Positions 49,347 through 59,975 of a stretch of DNA of 64,000 nt are shown here, in pieces. The stretch's first letter is position 1; each line of letters starts with the position of its first letter. The DNA lies in assembly GCA_964016985.1 (NCBI GenBank), contig OZ024825.1, forward strand, positions 6,323,056 through 6,387,055, written 5' to 3'. A program made the position numbers and the translations under genes. The stretch comes from Anodontia alba. Its lineage: Eukaryota > Mollusca > Bivalvia > Lucinida > Lucinidae. A model generated the notes under the pieces. The model saw nothing but the letters and a program-made list of their open reading frames with translations, made no database searches and was not told the origin of the DNA.

Positions 49347-49888
49347 CATTATGAAAACACGCTTATTAAACATCACGAAAACATGCCTATATAATATTGA
49401 CCCACTTAAACCCCACTTTTATATAGTAAAACTGGGGTTTATAGGGGTATACATTATTTTTCTTATTTCTGCTCAAAAACAAAGATTGTGGATACTCGTT
49501 AGAGCTGCCTCGCTGATGCGGTTCTAACGAGTACCCACAATCTATGTTTTAAGCAGAAATAAGAAAAATATCAGAGTTTTTTATCTGAAAATTTTCAGTT
49601 TTTTAGGTGAAATTTTCTATATATTTGAATAGGCCTGTTTTCGTAATGAAAATAAAAAAACAAAAACTTTCAGATAGAAAAATGTAATATTCTTCATATT
49701 TCCGCTAAAAACATAGATTGTGGGTACTCGTTAGAACCGCCTCCGTGAGGCGGTTCTAACCAGTACCCACAATTTATGTTTTTGAGCAGAAATAATGAAA
49801 ATAATATATACCCCTGTAAACACCTGTTTTACTATATAGAAGTGGTATTTAAGGGGGACAAAATTATATAGGCATTTTTCGTGATGTC
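49347..49888 (-). mobile_element. CATYACG MITE, copy 9, split by copy 10
   Basis: Its first about 24 bases (CATTATGAAAACACGC, 49347-49370) are separated from the rest (49648-49888) by a complete family member at 49371-49647. Confidence 0.78.
49371..49647 (+). mobile_element. CATYACG MITE, copy 10, inserted in copy 9
   Basis: A complete element from CATCACGAAAACATGCC to CCTGTTTTCGTAATG. AAA lies on both sides of the junction. Confidence 0.82.
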
Positions 49889-50082
49889 CTGTTTGTTGTC
49901 TTACTGTTGTATTTAATGGATCCTGTCTAGCATTGTGATCATCTTGCTGCCTTGCTTTTCTTTGATTTATGGCTTGTGTATTGTCTGTCATAGATTGTTT
50001 GCGCTTCCTCTTGGTGTCATTGGTAGACTATATTCTGTGATTGTGGATCTTCGTGAATATCTTCTATACTATTTTTAAGACA

Positions 50083-50540
50083 GGTCACCAATCTAACAGT
50101 TTAAGAGACAGGAAAAGATATTTGGCAGAAAATTTTGACTTTCTATTTATACAGAATATAGAGCTATATCCAGGTTTTTTGGCAATTCAACAACCTACAA
50201 ATTTAAAGGAAAGGAAAAGATATTTGGTAGAACATTTTGATTATTAAACATTACAGAAAATAGTGTTGTGTCCAGGGTTTTTTTTTTTACAGTCTACCAA
50301 TCTAAGAGTTTAACGGAAGGAAAACGATATTTGGTGGAACATTCTGATTATTAAACATTACAGAAAATAGAGTTGTGTCTAGTTTTTTTTTTTACAATTT
50401 ACCAATCTAAGAGTTTAAAAGGAAGGAAAAGATATTTGGTTGGACAATGTTGATTATTAAACATTACAGAAAATATAGTTGTGCCCAGGTTTTGACAGCT
50501 TACTGATCTAAGAGTTTAAAGGAAAGGAAAAGATATTTGA
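50083..50540. repeat. Tandem repeat of about 110-bp units
   Basis: Four to five units share AAGGAAAGGAAAAGATATTT, TTATTAAACATTACAGAAAA and a T-run. Confidence 0.82.
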
Positions 50541-51294
50541 GTGGGGTCACACAATTTCCTAAAGATGGCATGTTTGCCCATCGAAGACTCAGATCAGCCT
50601 GCCCATCCACACGTCTTATCAGTATTTGCAGAACACTCTGCTGGTAGTCAAGGATCCAAAGAGTCTTCAGGCACTTTGTGGATCAAAAACAAAACAAAAT
50701 GTCATCATTTGCTGTATGCTGAATTTGTCCCAAGAAAAAAAGACCTTGACATTTCATGCAAATTATCTCCTTAGGAGAAAATTTGTATGAAATATCAAAG
50801 TATGTTATGGGAAAATCAGAATGATTGTTTTCTCTTAGGAGATAATTAGCATACAATGTCAAAGTCTATTTCCTGGAAAGAAAAATAAGAAAAGTATTTC
50901 AAAATGTTGTCTGCTGAAATGTTTACCAGCATGCTAAGCGTTAAAATATGACATCCTGCATATAGTATCATATTTACCCTAAGGTTTTGGACACCGTTTC
51001 TCCTAACCATATTTCTCGTATTTTTTAACCAAGTCAATATTAGTATCTACTGATGTATCTAACTTACTGTCAGATGAGTGGTAAACGGTGTAGACAGTGA
51101 TCGGATACCACATTATGTGGAGTCTTATTTAGGTCCACACTATTTGCGCTGGCTTGTCTCTCTTACTTAAAGCAAATAAGGGAGATAAATTTGAAAGATA
51201 AAATAAAAATAGAAATGAAAGATAAAAGAAAGATAACAAACGAAAGATAAAAGAAAGATAAGATAATATGAAAGATAAAAGAAAACAAACTTAC

Positions 51295-51436
51295 CACAGT
51301 TCCACAGAATTTAGCACTTTTCCCCCAAAGAAGTTCACACTGTTTATGTACATCGTAAATTTCACCAGCAAACTTTTCAGTGTAATTATTGTATTCAGCG
51401 TCATTATAATATTTGCCTCCATTTACCAAGCAGTTT
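51295..51436 (-). CDS. Exon 2: ADAMTS-type cysteine-rich domain, first part
   Basis: The 142-base exon completes the split Lys codon and then encodes 47 residues starting NCLVNGG. It contains GEIYDVHKQCELLWG and a final KFCGTV. This fits the ADAMTS pattern CLL..P...G..YD...QC...FG....C that directly follows the catalytic domain. The acceptor has a TTTGCAG tract and the donor is GTAAGT in phase 0. A GAAAGATAA-rich microsatellite begins right beside the donor in the following intron (51168-51290). Direct joining of catalytic domain to this block without a disintegrin loop is typical of MIG-17/ADAMTS-like proteins. Confidence 0.85.
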
Positions 51437-52631
51437 CTGCAAATAACCCATTTTAACTGAATTGACTCACACAAACTATATATCGGAAGAGTCCAATTTC
51501 AATTTTAGATATATCGGGCTATGTGATCGGACATCTGATTTGGGTCTCCACTGTTTGCCAGTCATACTTTTAGTGATCTCCAAACTACAGTGGGTTATAC
51601 CCCAAACTGATTTCATGCAGAAGATATATGAAAGGCTGTATAACATCCCAGCTTACTTTCTTTATAAATCTATAGTGGGCCGTTATCGGCCCGTCAGGGT
51701 AGCTATAGATTTATAAAGAATGCTAGCTGGGATTATGCAATATCCAAACAGAAAAGGCCTGTATTAGGCAATGCATTAGTGCAGTTTGGCTGAAGCCTCC
51801 TCTGTTTATTGATATATTCTACATTATCCAGTGGTTCTCTAATCAGGAAATGATGAACTTGATCAGACAGTGTGGATACATACCTCCAGATACGGCACTT
51901 TTTTTTCAACCATAAAGTATGGATATTTTCTTACTTTGCCCTAAAAACACGTTGTGGGTACTAATTAGAAACCGAGGTGCTTCAGATGAGTACTAACAAC
52001 AAATGAACCACAATATCAGAAAACATACCTTCGGACACTTGTGCTCAGTGAAGATTCAGATCAGCCTGCGCATTTGCGAAGTCTGATCTGAATCTTCACT
52101 GGGCACACTTTGGACAACCAAGGATTCAATGTTTCTTCATGCCGACAATGAAGACTCTGGTCAGACTGTGCAGCTGCACATAATCTTCACTGAGCCCACG
52201 TCCGAAGGTCTGTTTCCTGAGTTGTGGCTCATGTTTCATGGAGAAGATAAATAAAATAATGCCTGATACCAACTCGTATTTAAAGTTACAGTGGATATGT
52301 TGGCTGATATAAGCCTTTGTTGCCTGGATATATTTACCTGATACCCAATCGTATTTAAAGCTACATTGGCTAGGTTAGTTGACAAATATAAAAATACTAA
52401 AGGCTGCCTTTGGAAACAAAGAACACATAACAGATAGAAAATGAGAGTCTCGGTTTTATTATGACGCTTCATAAGCAGTAATTAAGTTTGCAGCACTGCT
52501 TATGCCCTGTAGCGTATACATGACCATAACTCCATTTTCAAAATACCACAACGGGCCCAATGATCCCAAAGGAAATGAACATATAATCTGCACTATGGTG
52601 AAGTACGGGGTGACGTTCTATGGCCGCCACA

Positions 52632-52942
52632 GCCGGTTTCGGTGGCTCAGTTGGATGCGCGTTCGACTAGAGACCAGGAGGTATCGCGTTCGACCCCCGC
52701 CGAGGTCGGCAACATTTTTTCGTGGAGATTGATCATGGTATATTTTCTACGGTCATTCTCTCCCTTCTACTGATTCAAGAAGGGAACTTGTGAGTTTCTG
52801 GCGAAAGAATATGCAAAAATACTGGTTAACCGCTTAGAGGACTTAGCCTGCCCAGTAAAAGTGTGGTCAGGTAAACTGACCGCGCTCGACATGACCCCAA
52901 TGGTTTGACTGGGTCATAAAACCTCAACACAAACAAACAAAC
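52632..52942 (+). mobile_element. tRNA-derived SINE
   Basis: The head has a polymerase III A box (TGGCTCAGTTGG) and a B box (GCGTTCGACCCCC). A body and an (AAAC)n tail follow. The 10-bp duplication GGCCGCCACA lies at 52622-52631 and 52943-52952. Confidence 0.9.
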
Positions 52943-53224
52943 GGCCGCCACACGGCACTAACAGTGAAGCCTTTGTTGCCTGGATATGGTATAAGGCCCT
53001 TTCATTGTGGCGCACGTCATTTGGGACACAATGTCGGAAAACGTATTTTGGGTTATGTACGTCCAGCAAAGATTCAGATCAGCTTTGGCATTCACACAAT
53101 CTGATTAGAATCTTTGCTCAGTACATTTTGGATAGCCAAGTATGCACTTCGTTCATACAGACAACAACGACTCCTATCAGATTTTGTGGATGCACAGATT
53201 GATATAAGTGTTCACTGAGCACAC

Positions 53225-53550
53225 ATGTCAGAAGCAACATGCATGTAGAAATCAAAGTACTGAGAGTACTCACAGGGATAACTGCATTGGAAGTTGTATT
53301 TATTGCGTGTAGATATCAAAGTACTGAGAATTCTCATGGGGATGGGGATTACAAGATGTACTTATTGTGTGTAGGGATCAAATAACAGAGTACTCATAGG
53401 GGTTGCTGCATTGTAAGATGTATTTATTGTATGTACAGATTAAAAGATTGAGAGTACCCATGGGGATGGCTGCATTGTACAACGTATTTATTGTGTGTTG
53501 AGATCAAAGTGCTGAGAGTACCCATGGGGACGGCTGCATTGAAAGATGCA
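53225..53550. repeat. Tandem repeat of about 64-bp units
   Basis: Five units with ATCAAAGTACTGAGAGTAC, GGGGATGGCTGCATTG and ATTTATTGTGTGT. Confidence 0.82.
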
Positions 53551-54140
53551 TTCTAGTTAGAAAGCAGCACTGTTGTTTTCTTTTTCAAATAGTTAACTTG
53601 TAAAAATTAATGCCAAGTTAATCAATTCATTTATCAGCCAATATATGTGACATACTTATATATCCTCCATACCTCCTCTGTTGCTGTTCTTCTTTGAGCA
53701 GGATTCGGTGCTTGTATATATGGCATTTGTTTGTCACTGTTTGTTCTACAGCTCTTGTTCTTTTGGTGCTTCATGAAGGCTATGTTTTGTGGCTGTGGCA
53801 TTTTCTGGGTATCTGCATTTTTATTTTTTTGTTTAAATTATTCTCCATATAGACATGGACGTGTTCAAAGTAAATAGGTGATCTCAGGAACTGATACAAT
53901 CAGAGCCACATTAATCCCCCAACACCAAAGGGAAAGACAGAAAAATACAAGTAAGCAGTCATAAATTGAACAGATGATAAGCAGAGCTGGCAACCATTTC
54001 CTGAAAAGGTGGCAACTCTATTACCCAAACTTAACTGAATACATCTCACATAATTGTTAAAAGAAATTCATTAGCAAGTAAAACACTACATAACAATTAA
54101 CAAAAAGTACTAAATGAATGTACCACCTTGGAACGGTCAG
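53550..54140. other. Intron sequence, possibly very old retroelement tail
   Basis: 53680-53830 has a weak resemblance to the RT-element tail (TTGTGGCTGTGGCATTTTCT). 53890-53960 resembles 44836-44900. Confidence 0.35.
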
Positions 54141-54144
54141 TAAT

Positions 54145-54415
54145 CATCACGAAAACATGTCTATATAATTTTGACCCACTTAAACTCCATTTTTATATAG
54201 TAAAACTGGGGTTTACAGGGGTATACATTATTTGTCTTATTTCTGCCCAAAACATAGATTGTGGATACTCGTTAGAACCGCCTCGTCGAGGCGGTTTTAA
54301 CGAGTACCCACAATCTATGTTTTGAACAGAAACATGAAAAATATGAGAAATTTTTATTTTCAGTTTTTCGTGGTAAAAATTTTCAGTATATTTGAATAGG
54401 CATGTTTTCGTAATG
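54145..54415 (+). mobile_element. CATYACG MITE, copy 11
   Basis: Full length with both TIRs and a central hairpin around CCTCGTCGAGG. Confidence 0.83.
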
Positions 54416-54869
54416 GAATTACAGGATCCCAACCCTCGCCCTCAGCTTCATGTTTCCTGAACATGTACCACTCTCTGGGCATATTTAGCAGATGACAAAT
54501 TAACAATAATTTTCTTATTTTTTCCAGAAACTAGGCTTTGACATTTTATGCAAATTGCCCTTGCATGAAATTTCAAAACCTATTTTCTGGAAAACAAATA
54601 TAAAAATAATTCAAATTATCATCAGCTGAAACTTTTCCATAGAGTGCTAAGTGTTTAACATTACCAGTTTGATATATTGCATATGGCAGACATTGCCCAC
54701 TTGGATTGATATTTCTAGCACTATTCAAACACCTGACATATGCTTCTTAACCTGTATCACACTCTGGGCTAATTCAGCAGACGTCACATTGATGATGTTT
54801 TTTCTTATTTTCCCAGAAAATAGGCTCTGAATACTTTGAGTATTCGCCTTTGTTTATTATAGTGATCTA

Positions 54870-55000
54870 CAGTTGACTCTCGTTATCTCGACCTCGCTTA
54901 TCTCGAAAAACCGCTTATCTCGAAGTGAAAATCTTGTCCCTACCTAAACGTGAAAATCTAACAACAGGTGAAAAGTATTGTGGAAAAGAGGAGAAATTGC
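54870..55000. mobile_element. TA-flanked TIR element, left part only
   Basis: The left TIR and the first about 130 bases match 24717-24850. A short duplication of the CGCTTATCTCGAA block is present. It stops at 55000, where unrelated coding-like sequence begins. Confidence 0.75.
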
Positions 55001-55215
55001 GACAGAGGGTCACGGTACACAATCAACAAAGCCGTGACCCCAGGACAAGAATACTTAAGGTTAGCGAACTTATAGCAAATTGTGCCCATACTTTCAACCC
55101 GAGATATAAGATTTTTCCCTTTTATAGGATGTATTCAGAGAGTACAATTTTAAGGCGGGCGAAAGAAAAGCTTTTTATCAACACTCTTAAGCCGAGGTTG
55201 AATAGAATCAAGTGA
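54998..55215 (+). pseudogene. Possible GIY-YIG endonuclease tail of a retroelement
   Basis: An open frame of about 70 codons ends in a stop at 55213. It contains RVTVHNQQSRDPRTRIL and then LRRAKEKLFINTLKPRLN. The E..F...LKP.LN ending is typical of GIY-YIG endonuclease tails carried by some retroelements. The frame upstream, inside the TIR element, is probably fortuitous. Family assignment is tentative. Confidence 0.35.
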
Positions 55216-55387
55216 TAGGGACACGTGCCATCAGGGTATTCATTGACCAGATACACTATGACGATACCGTTTTTTAACAATTGAAAACGTAACGTTACTT
55301 ATGCCGAAAGTAACGCCGGAAGTAACGTCGTAACGTATTGTTGCTATGTTAACGTTTTAATGTCTTCTTGAAAATCTGTGGGGTGGG

Positions 55388-55437
55388 TAAAGCACTTTTA
55401 CACTCGACAAACTTCACCCTGGGTCCTTATGCTACTC

Positions 55438-55529
<92 letters not shown>

Positions 55530-55579
55530 GAGTAGCATAAGGACCCAGGGTGAAGTTTGTCGAGTGTAAAAGTGCTTTA
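55388..55579. repeat. Palindrome with AT-microsatellite centre
   Basis: Two 53-base arms (starting TAAAGCACTTTTACACTCGA) are exact reverse complements, with about 86 bases of (AT)n between them. Arm sequence belongs to the RT-element tail family. Confidence 0.9.
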
Positions 55580-55870
55580 TCCACCCCAGTCCCTCTTCGG
55601 TTGTTGATACTACTGACCGTTTTAAGACGGTGATCTCGGTGTTATTAGCTTTGTGGGTAATTTTAAGCGGCGATTTGTCCTTGTGTTTTTAAGTCCTTTT
55701 AGCATTGTGATCATCTCCCTTGGGAAAGAGAGAGCTATGTGGTTATCGTGCGTTTGTTTGTTTTGCATGTTTTGGACTGTGTCTCTTTCCTCTTCTTCGT
55801 GGTGTCAGGAATTGGCTGCGAATTGTAATTGTGGCACTTCCTGAACTTTCCTTTTTTTTACCTTTTTGAC
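55527..55870 (+). mobile_element. Degenerate RT-element tail
   Basis: It resembles the tail family from AGAGTAGCATAAGGACCCAG onward but is much diverged. A short earlier piece lies at 54837-54866, separated by a TA-TIR element and the 55388-55579 palindrome. Confidence 0.6.
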
Positions 55871-56244
55871 ACTTTATGCAAATTGTCTGTAAAAGCAACA
55901 ATTTGCATGAAATGTTACGACCCATTTTCTTGATCAAATATTATATATAGGGTGTTTGATTATTTAAGCATCATTTTCATGTTAATTACAAGTTCCTATA
56001 TACATATATAGAACTTTCTGAACAAAAAAATATGTTTACAATAACAAGTTGTTTATGTTCTTTTTGGAATCTTCCAGAAGAAATGTTCTGGATTGAGCTA
56101 TTTTTGGTATGTCATAGAACATTTGGAAGACTCATTGCTAAAACTAGAAAATAAATGATGCCTCTAGTAAATTCTTTTTCTAGAATGTTCTTTGATATTA
56201 TATAAGGAGAAGATCGTGACCAGACGCCGCGTACTGTGGCATCT

Positions 56245-56523
56245 CATTACGAAAACATGCCTATTCAAATATACTGACAATTTTACCACCAAAAAATGGA
56301 AATTATCAGATAAAAAATTCTGATATTCTTCATATTTCTGCTCAAACCATAGATTGTAAGTAGTCGGTAGAACCGCCTCGGCGAGGCGGTTCTAACGAGT
56401 ACCCATAATCTATTTTTTTGAGCAGAAATAAGAAAAATAATTTATACCCCTGTAAACCCCAGTTTAGCTATATAAAAGTGGGGTTTAAGGGGGTCAAAAT
56501 TATATAGGCGTATTTTCGTGATG
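56245..56523 (-). mobile_element. CATYACG MITE, copy 12, inside a TTAACCC MITE
   Basis: Full length, reverse orientation. Its flanks (GTGGCATC on the left, TGATCTGGGTCTACACTG on the right) rejoin to the centre of a TTAACCCATTTATGCC element. Confidence 0.82.
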
Positions 56524-56974
56524 TGATCTGGGTCTACACTGTTTGCCAATGTTTATTTTATGGGACGCTAGGCATAAACGGGCTAATCTTTACTAATCTC
56601 TGGGAATATTTAGCAGACGACAAATTTATATTTTTCTTAATTTTCCTAGAAAATAGGCTTTGAAATACATGCAAATTGTCTCCCAAAGAAATATCAACGA
56701 CTATTGTCCGAGAAAAATAAGAAAAAAAAACATTTTAAAAGGTTGGTGGCTGTTCAAATGCCCATTTTATACATACTTATTCTACATTTTCAAATACATC
56801 CATCTGAATGGGTTGGAAGTCATCCAGAATGTTGTGAAAAATAGCAAACAGTGAAGATCCAGATCAAATTGCTGCCTTAGAAGCATACAAAATTCTATCT
56901 GGCCAAATATTTAGGGTAAATATATTAAAGAATGATAAGAAGTTAAGGTATCCAAATACTTAGGGCAAACTTAC

Positions 56975-57160
56975 TTTCCGCCTTTGGTTAGGTTGGCCAT
57001 CAGCTCTTTGATACTGGAAACAGTGCAGTTAGAAAACCTCCACGGGTTGATGCTGTATGCCTCATTTTCATCGATGGGTTTCGATTCCGCGGTCATAATA
57101 TACATACTACTGGCTGGGCAAGTTTTGGCACTCTGTACGCCATCATGTACCGCACCAAGG
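56975..57160 (-). CDS. Exon 1 of window: reprolysin (M12B) catalytic domain, C-terminal part
   Basis: The 186-base exon begins after an AG acceptor with one base completing a split codon, then reads LGAVHDG. This is the GxxHD part of the HExxHxxGxxHD zinc motif, so its His is the third zinc ligand. About 15 residues on comes SMYIMT, the Met-turn of metzincins, followed by PWRFSNC and an SSIKEL helix, as in ADAM/ADAMTS proteases. The donor is GTAAGT after two bases of a Lys codon, which the next exon completes. The exon carrying HExxH is not recognisable in 57160-64000 and probably lies outside. Zinc-dependent endopeptidase activity follows from the family. The match to M12B is strong; ADAM versus ADAMTS is decided by the following exons. 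Confidence 0.85.
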
Positions 57161-57605
57161 CTACAATATTAAAAAAATGCCAAAGCGGGACTGAATTAGC
57201 CACCTTATCAGTAAACTGGGGCGATATCATCAGTGTATTGATATATCATGATATATTTGCAATGATACTGTATCGCGATACTGATGGTTAACTTGTATTA
57301 TTGCATAAAAAGCAGTGTCGCACGTTATTAACAGCCGAGCATTTACCGACGAAAAGCCGTGTATTGACAAGGCAATTCACGCGCTGTTAATGCACGGCTC
57401 GCGCTGTTAATGCACGGCTACGGAACTTTCAATATGCTCGTACCGGGGCCACAGAATTGCTGCCGTCACGAGATGTGTACTGCCCTGCCCCAGAGCGAGC
57501 ATAATCCGCGGAAATTCGCGCGACATCGGTGAAAAGGCGAAACAAAATAGTGTAAGAAATAACGCGAAACGTAGCATATGTTTTCAGTTTTTATGCAATA
57601 ATAGC

Positions 57606-57743
57606 GATCGAACATGGTTTTTCAATGCATTAACATTAGCCAGGTCCCTTGGGAGGTGTTGAAAACCGCGGCCTCCGGCCTCGGTTTTCAACACCTCCCA
57701 CGGGACCTGGCGAATGTTAATGCATGAAAAACCATGTTTGATC
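57606..57743. repeat. 138-bp palindrome
   Basis: Arms of about 62 bases with only a few mismatches (GATCGAACATGGTTTTTCAA and complement) meet at GCGGCCTCCGGCC. Confidence 0.83.
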
Positions 57744-58035
57744 CCTAAATCGATACTTCACGATGCCTGCATAATACACTTTTTATGTACAAAAAGGCTT
57801 TTGACCTTTACAACAATCTGGGCGAATTCAGCAGACGACAGGTTTATTATATTTTCATTATTTTTTTCCAGAAAATGGACTCTGACATTTCATGCAAACA
57901 GTTCGCTATTGAAAAGTCCATTTTTCTGGGAAAAATAAGGAAAAATATTTTAAATTATCAAGGTGAAATCTTTTACCTAGCATGGACACAATATTCATAT
58001 ATTTTGTGACAAATGTAGAAAAAAAAATAACAGGG

Positions 58036-58246
58036 TTAACTCTTACGGTGCTAAATTTCGGACGATATAATATGTCGTCTGCTTTTTTTTTTATAACAAA
58101 CTATCGCTTGGAAAGTCATATGTTAATAAGAAGGACTGCCTGTCAAACAGCGTAGATCAAGATGAGACGACTCATGAGCCGTCTCATCTGGATCCATGCT
58201 GTTTGCAAAAGCCTACTATTAGCGCATATGTCAGTGAAAGAGTTAA
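58036..58246. mobile_element. TTAACTCTTTCGCTGCC MITE, second full copy
   Basis: It has the same TIRs and a central palindrome GAGACGACTCATGAGCCGTC. It carries the GTCGTCTGC stretch that is also found at 45379. Confidence 0.78.
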
Positions 58247-58472
58247 AGTATCATGACACAGTTTCGTATTGGAAACTTCATATCGTCATAATATCGTGAC
58301 GCTTTGTTTTTGTGATAATACCCAGCTCTTCTGATCACTCAGGGATCAATATGCAAGTATCAAAAGCTTTACAGTGGTAGCATATATGGTCTTAGACTGA
58401 ATAAAAACATTACGTGGAAACTTTTTGTTTCTTTCAACAAACTAATTTCTTAAGTTTAACACTTATTAATAA

Positions 58473-58965
58473 ACAAGAGGGCTAAAATTGTCGTGTATCG
58501 CTCGCCTGAGTACTAGAAAAGTTTCGAGTCAATTGGTGTTTTGGCTCAGGAGAAGTTCAAAATAGATTTTCAAGATGGCGGTTGTGGCACCCATCATGGA
58601 TTTTCGAAAGGAAAGCTTTTAGCTATTTTTGTTTTACAAATCAACCCAATACGTCCTACCAAGTTTCTAGCCAATTGGCCTTTTGGTTCAGGAAAAGAAG
58701 TTCAAAATAGATTTGCAAGATGGCAGACATCTAGGAACGATTTAACTCTGTTTGATCTATAAGTTGCCCCGAGACTTCCTACCAAGTTTCGAAACAATGG
58801 GCATTTTGATTCAGGAGAAGAAGTTTAAAATACTTTTCACACTTCATACCAAGTTTCGTGGCAACAGGCGTCTTGTTCAGAAGTTCCGAGTACATATTCA
58901 AGATGGCGGCGAAGGCGGCCCGGTTGGATTTGTAATTGGAACGATTTTAGCTACCCATATAGATA
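58473..58965 (+). mobile_element. Truncated copy of the GCTCACCTGAG-ended element
   Basis: It starts ACAAGAGGGCTAAAATTG and CGCTCGCCTGAG, the same kind of 5' end as the next element, and carries about 130-bp units with GTTCAAAATAGATTT. It has no 3' end before the next copy starts. Confidence 0.65.
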
Positions 58966-59975
58966 ACAAGAGGACCATGATGGTCCTATATCGCTAACCT
59001 GAGCAAACAGATAGGCATACTTACTGTTGAAGTTTCAGCCAAGTTCACTGCTCTGAATTTTATAGCCCTGCACCCCCACCCCCACAGCAGCCATGTTGTT
59101 TTTTCTTTTAATGCATCATGACAACGAACTAAATCTTGAAAGAAGGTCACAAAAGGAACATTTCTGCCAAGTTATATTGAAATTGGTTCAGTGGTTTCTG
59201 ACAAAAAGATTTGTATAGTGTTTTATATAGCTATAAAGCCCTACCCCCTAACGGCCATTTTTGATGAATCATGACAGCTTGAACAAATTTGGTAATGGGT
59301 CACCAAAGGAACATTCCTGCCAAGTTAAATTGAAATCGGTTCAGTGGTTTCTGACAAAAAGATTTTCAAAATTTTCTATCTAGATATATTGGGAAAATAT
59401 GACCCACCCCCTAGCAGCCATGTTATTTCACAAATCATGATTGCTTGAACATTCTTGGTAGAGGGTTACCAAAGCAACATTGAAATCGGTCAGGAGGTAT
59501 TTGACAAGAAGAATTTCAAAGTTACTAATATATATGGAAAATAAGCCCCGCCCCCACCCCTTGGAGGCCATGGTTTTTGACGTATCATGAAGGCTTGAAC
59601 AATCTTGGTAGAAGGTCACCAAAGCAAGAGTCCTGCCAAATTACATTGAACTCAGTCCAACGATTTCTTATGAGAAGATTTTTGATTTTTTTTTTATATA
59701 AATAAATAGTGAAAATAAGCCCCGCCACCTAGCGGACATGTTTTTGACGACTCATGACAGCTTGAAGAACCTTGGTAGAGGGTCAACAAAGAAAAATTCT
59801 TGCCAGGTAATATTGAAATCGGTCCAGTGGTTTCTGACAAGAAGATCATTAAAGTTTTCTATATAGATATATAGGGGAAATAAGCCTCTCCCCTAGCAGC
59901 CATATTTTTTGACAAATCATGACGGCTTGAACAATCTTGATAAAGGGTCACCAAGGAAACATGTCTGCCAAAAAA

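Larger units (their letters stand above)
49250..50060 (+). mobile_element. Degenerate RT-element tail interrupted by two MITEs
   Basis: Pieces at 49250-49345 (TACTGACCATTTCAAGGCGG) and 49889-50060 (CTTGGTGTCATTGG, GTGATTGTGG) follow the tail order. CATYACG MITE copies fill 49347-49888. Confidence 0.5.

Noticed and set aside
54128..54432. Frames repeated across the window with a PPRRGGSNEYPQ-like segment
   Set aside because: They come from the GCCTCG/CGAGGC palindrome of the CATYACG MITE and appear on both strands of every copy.
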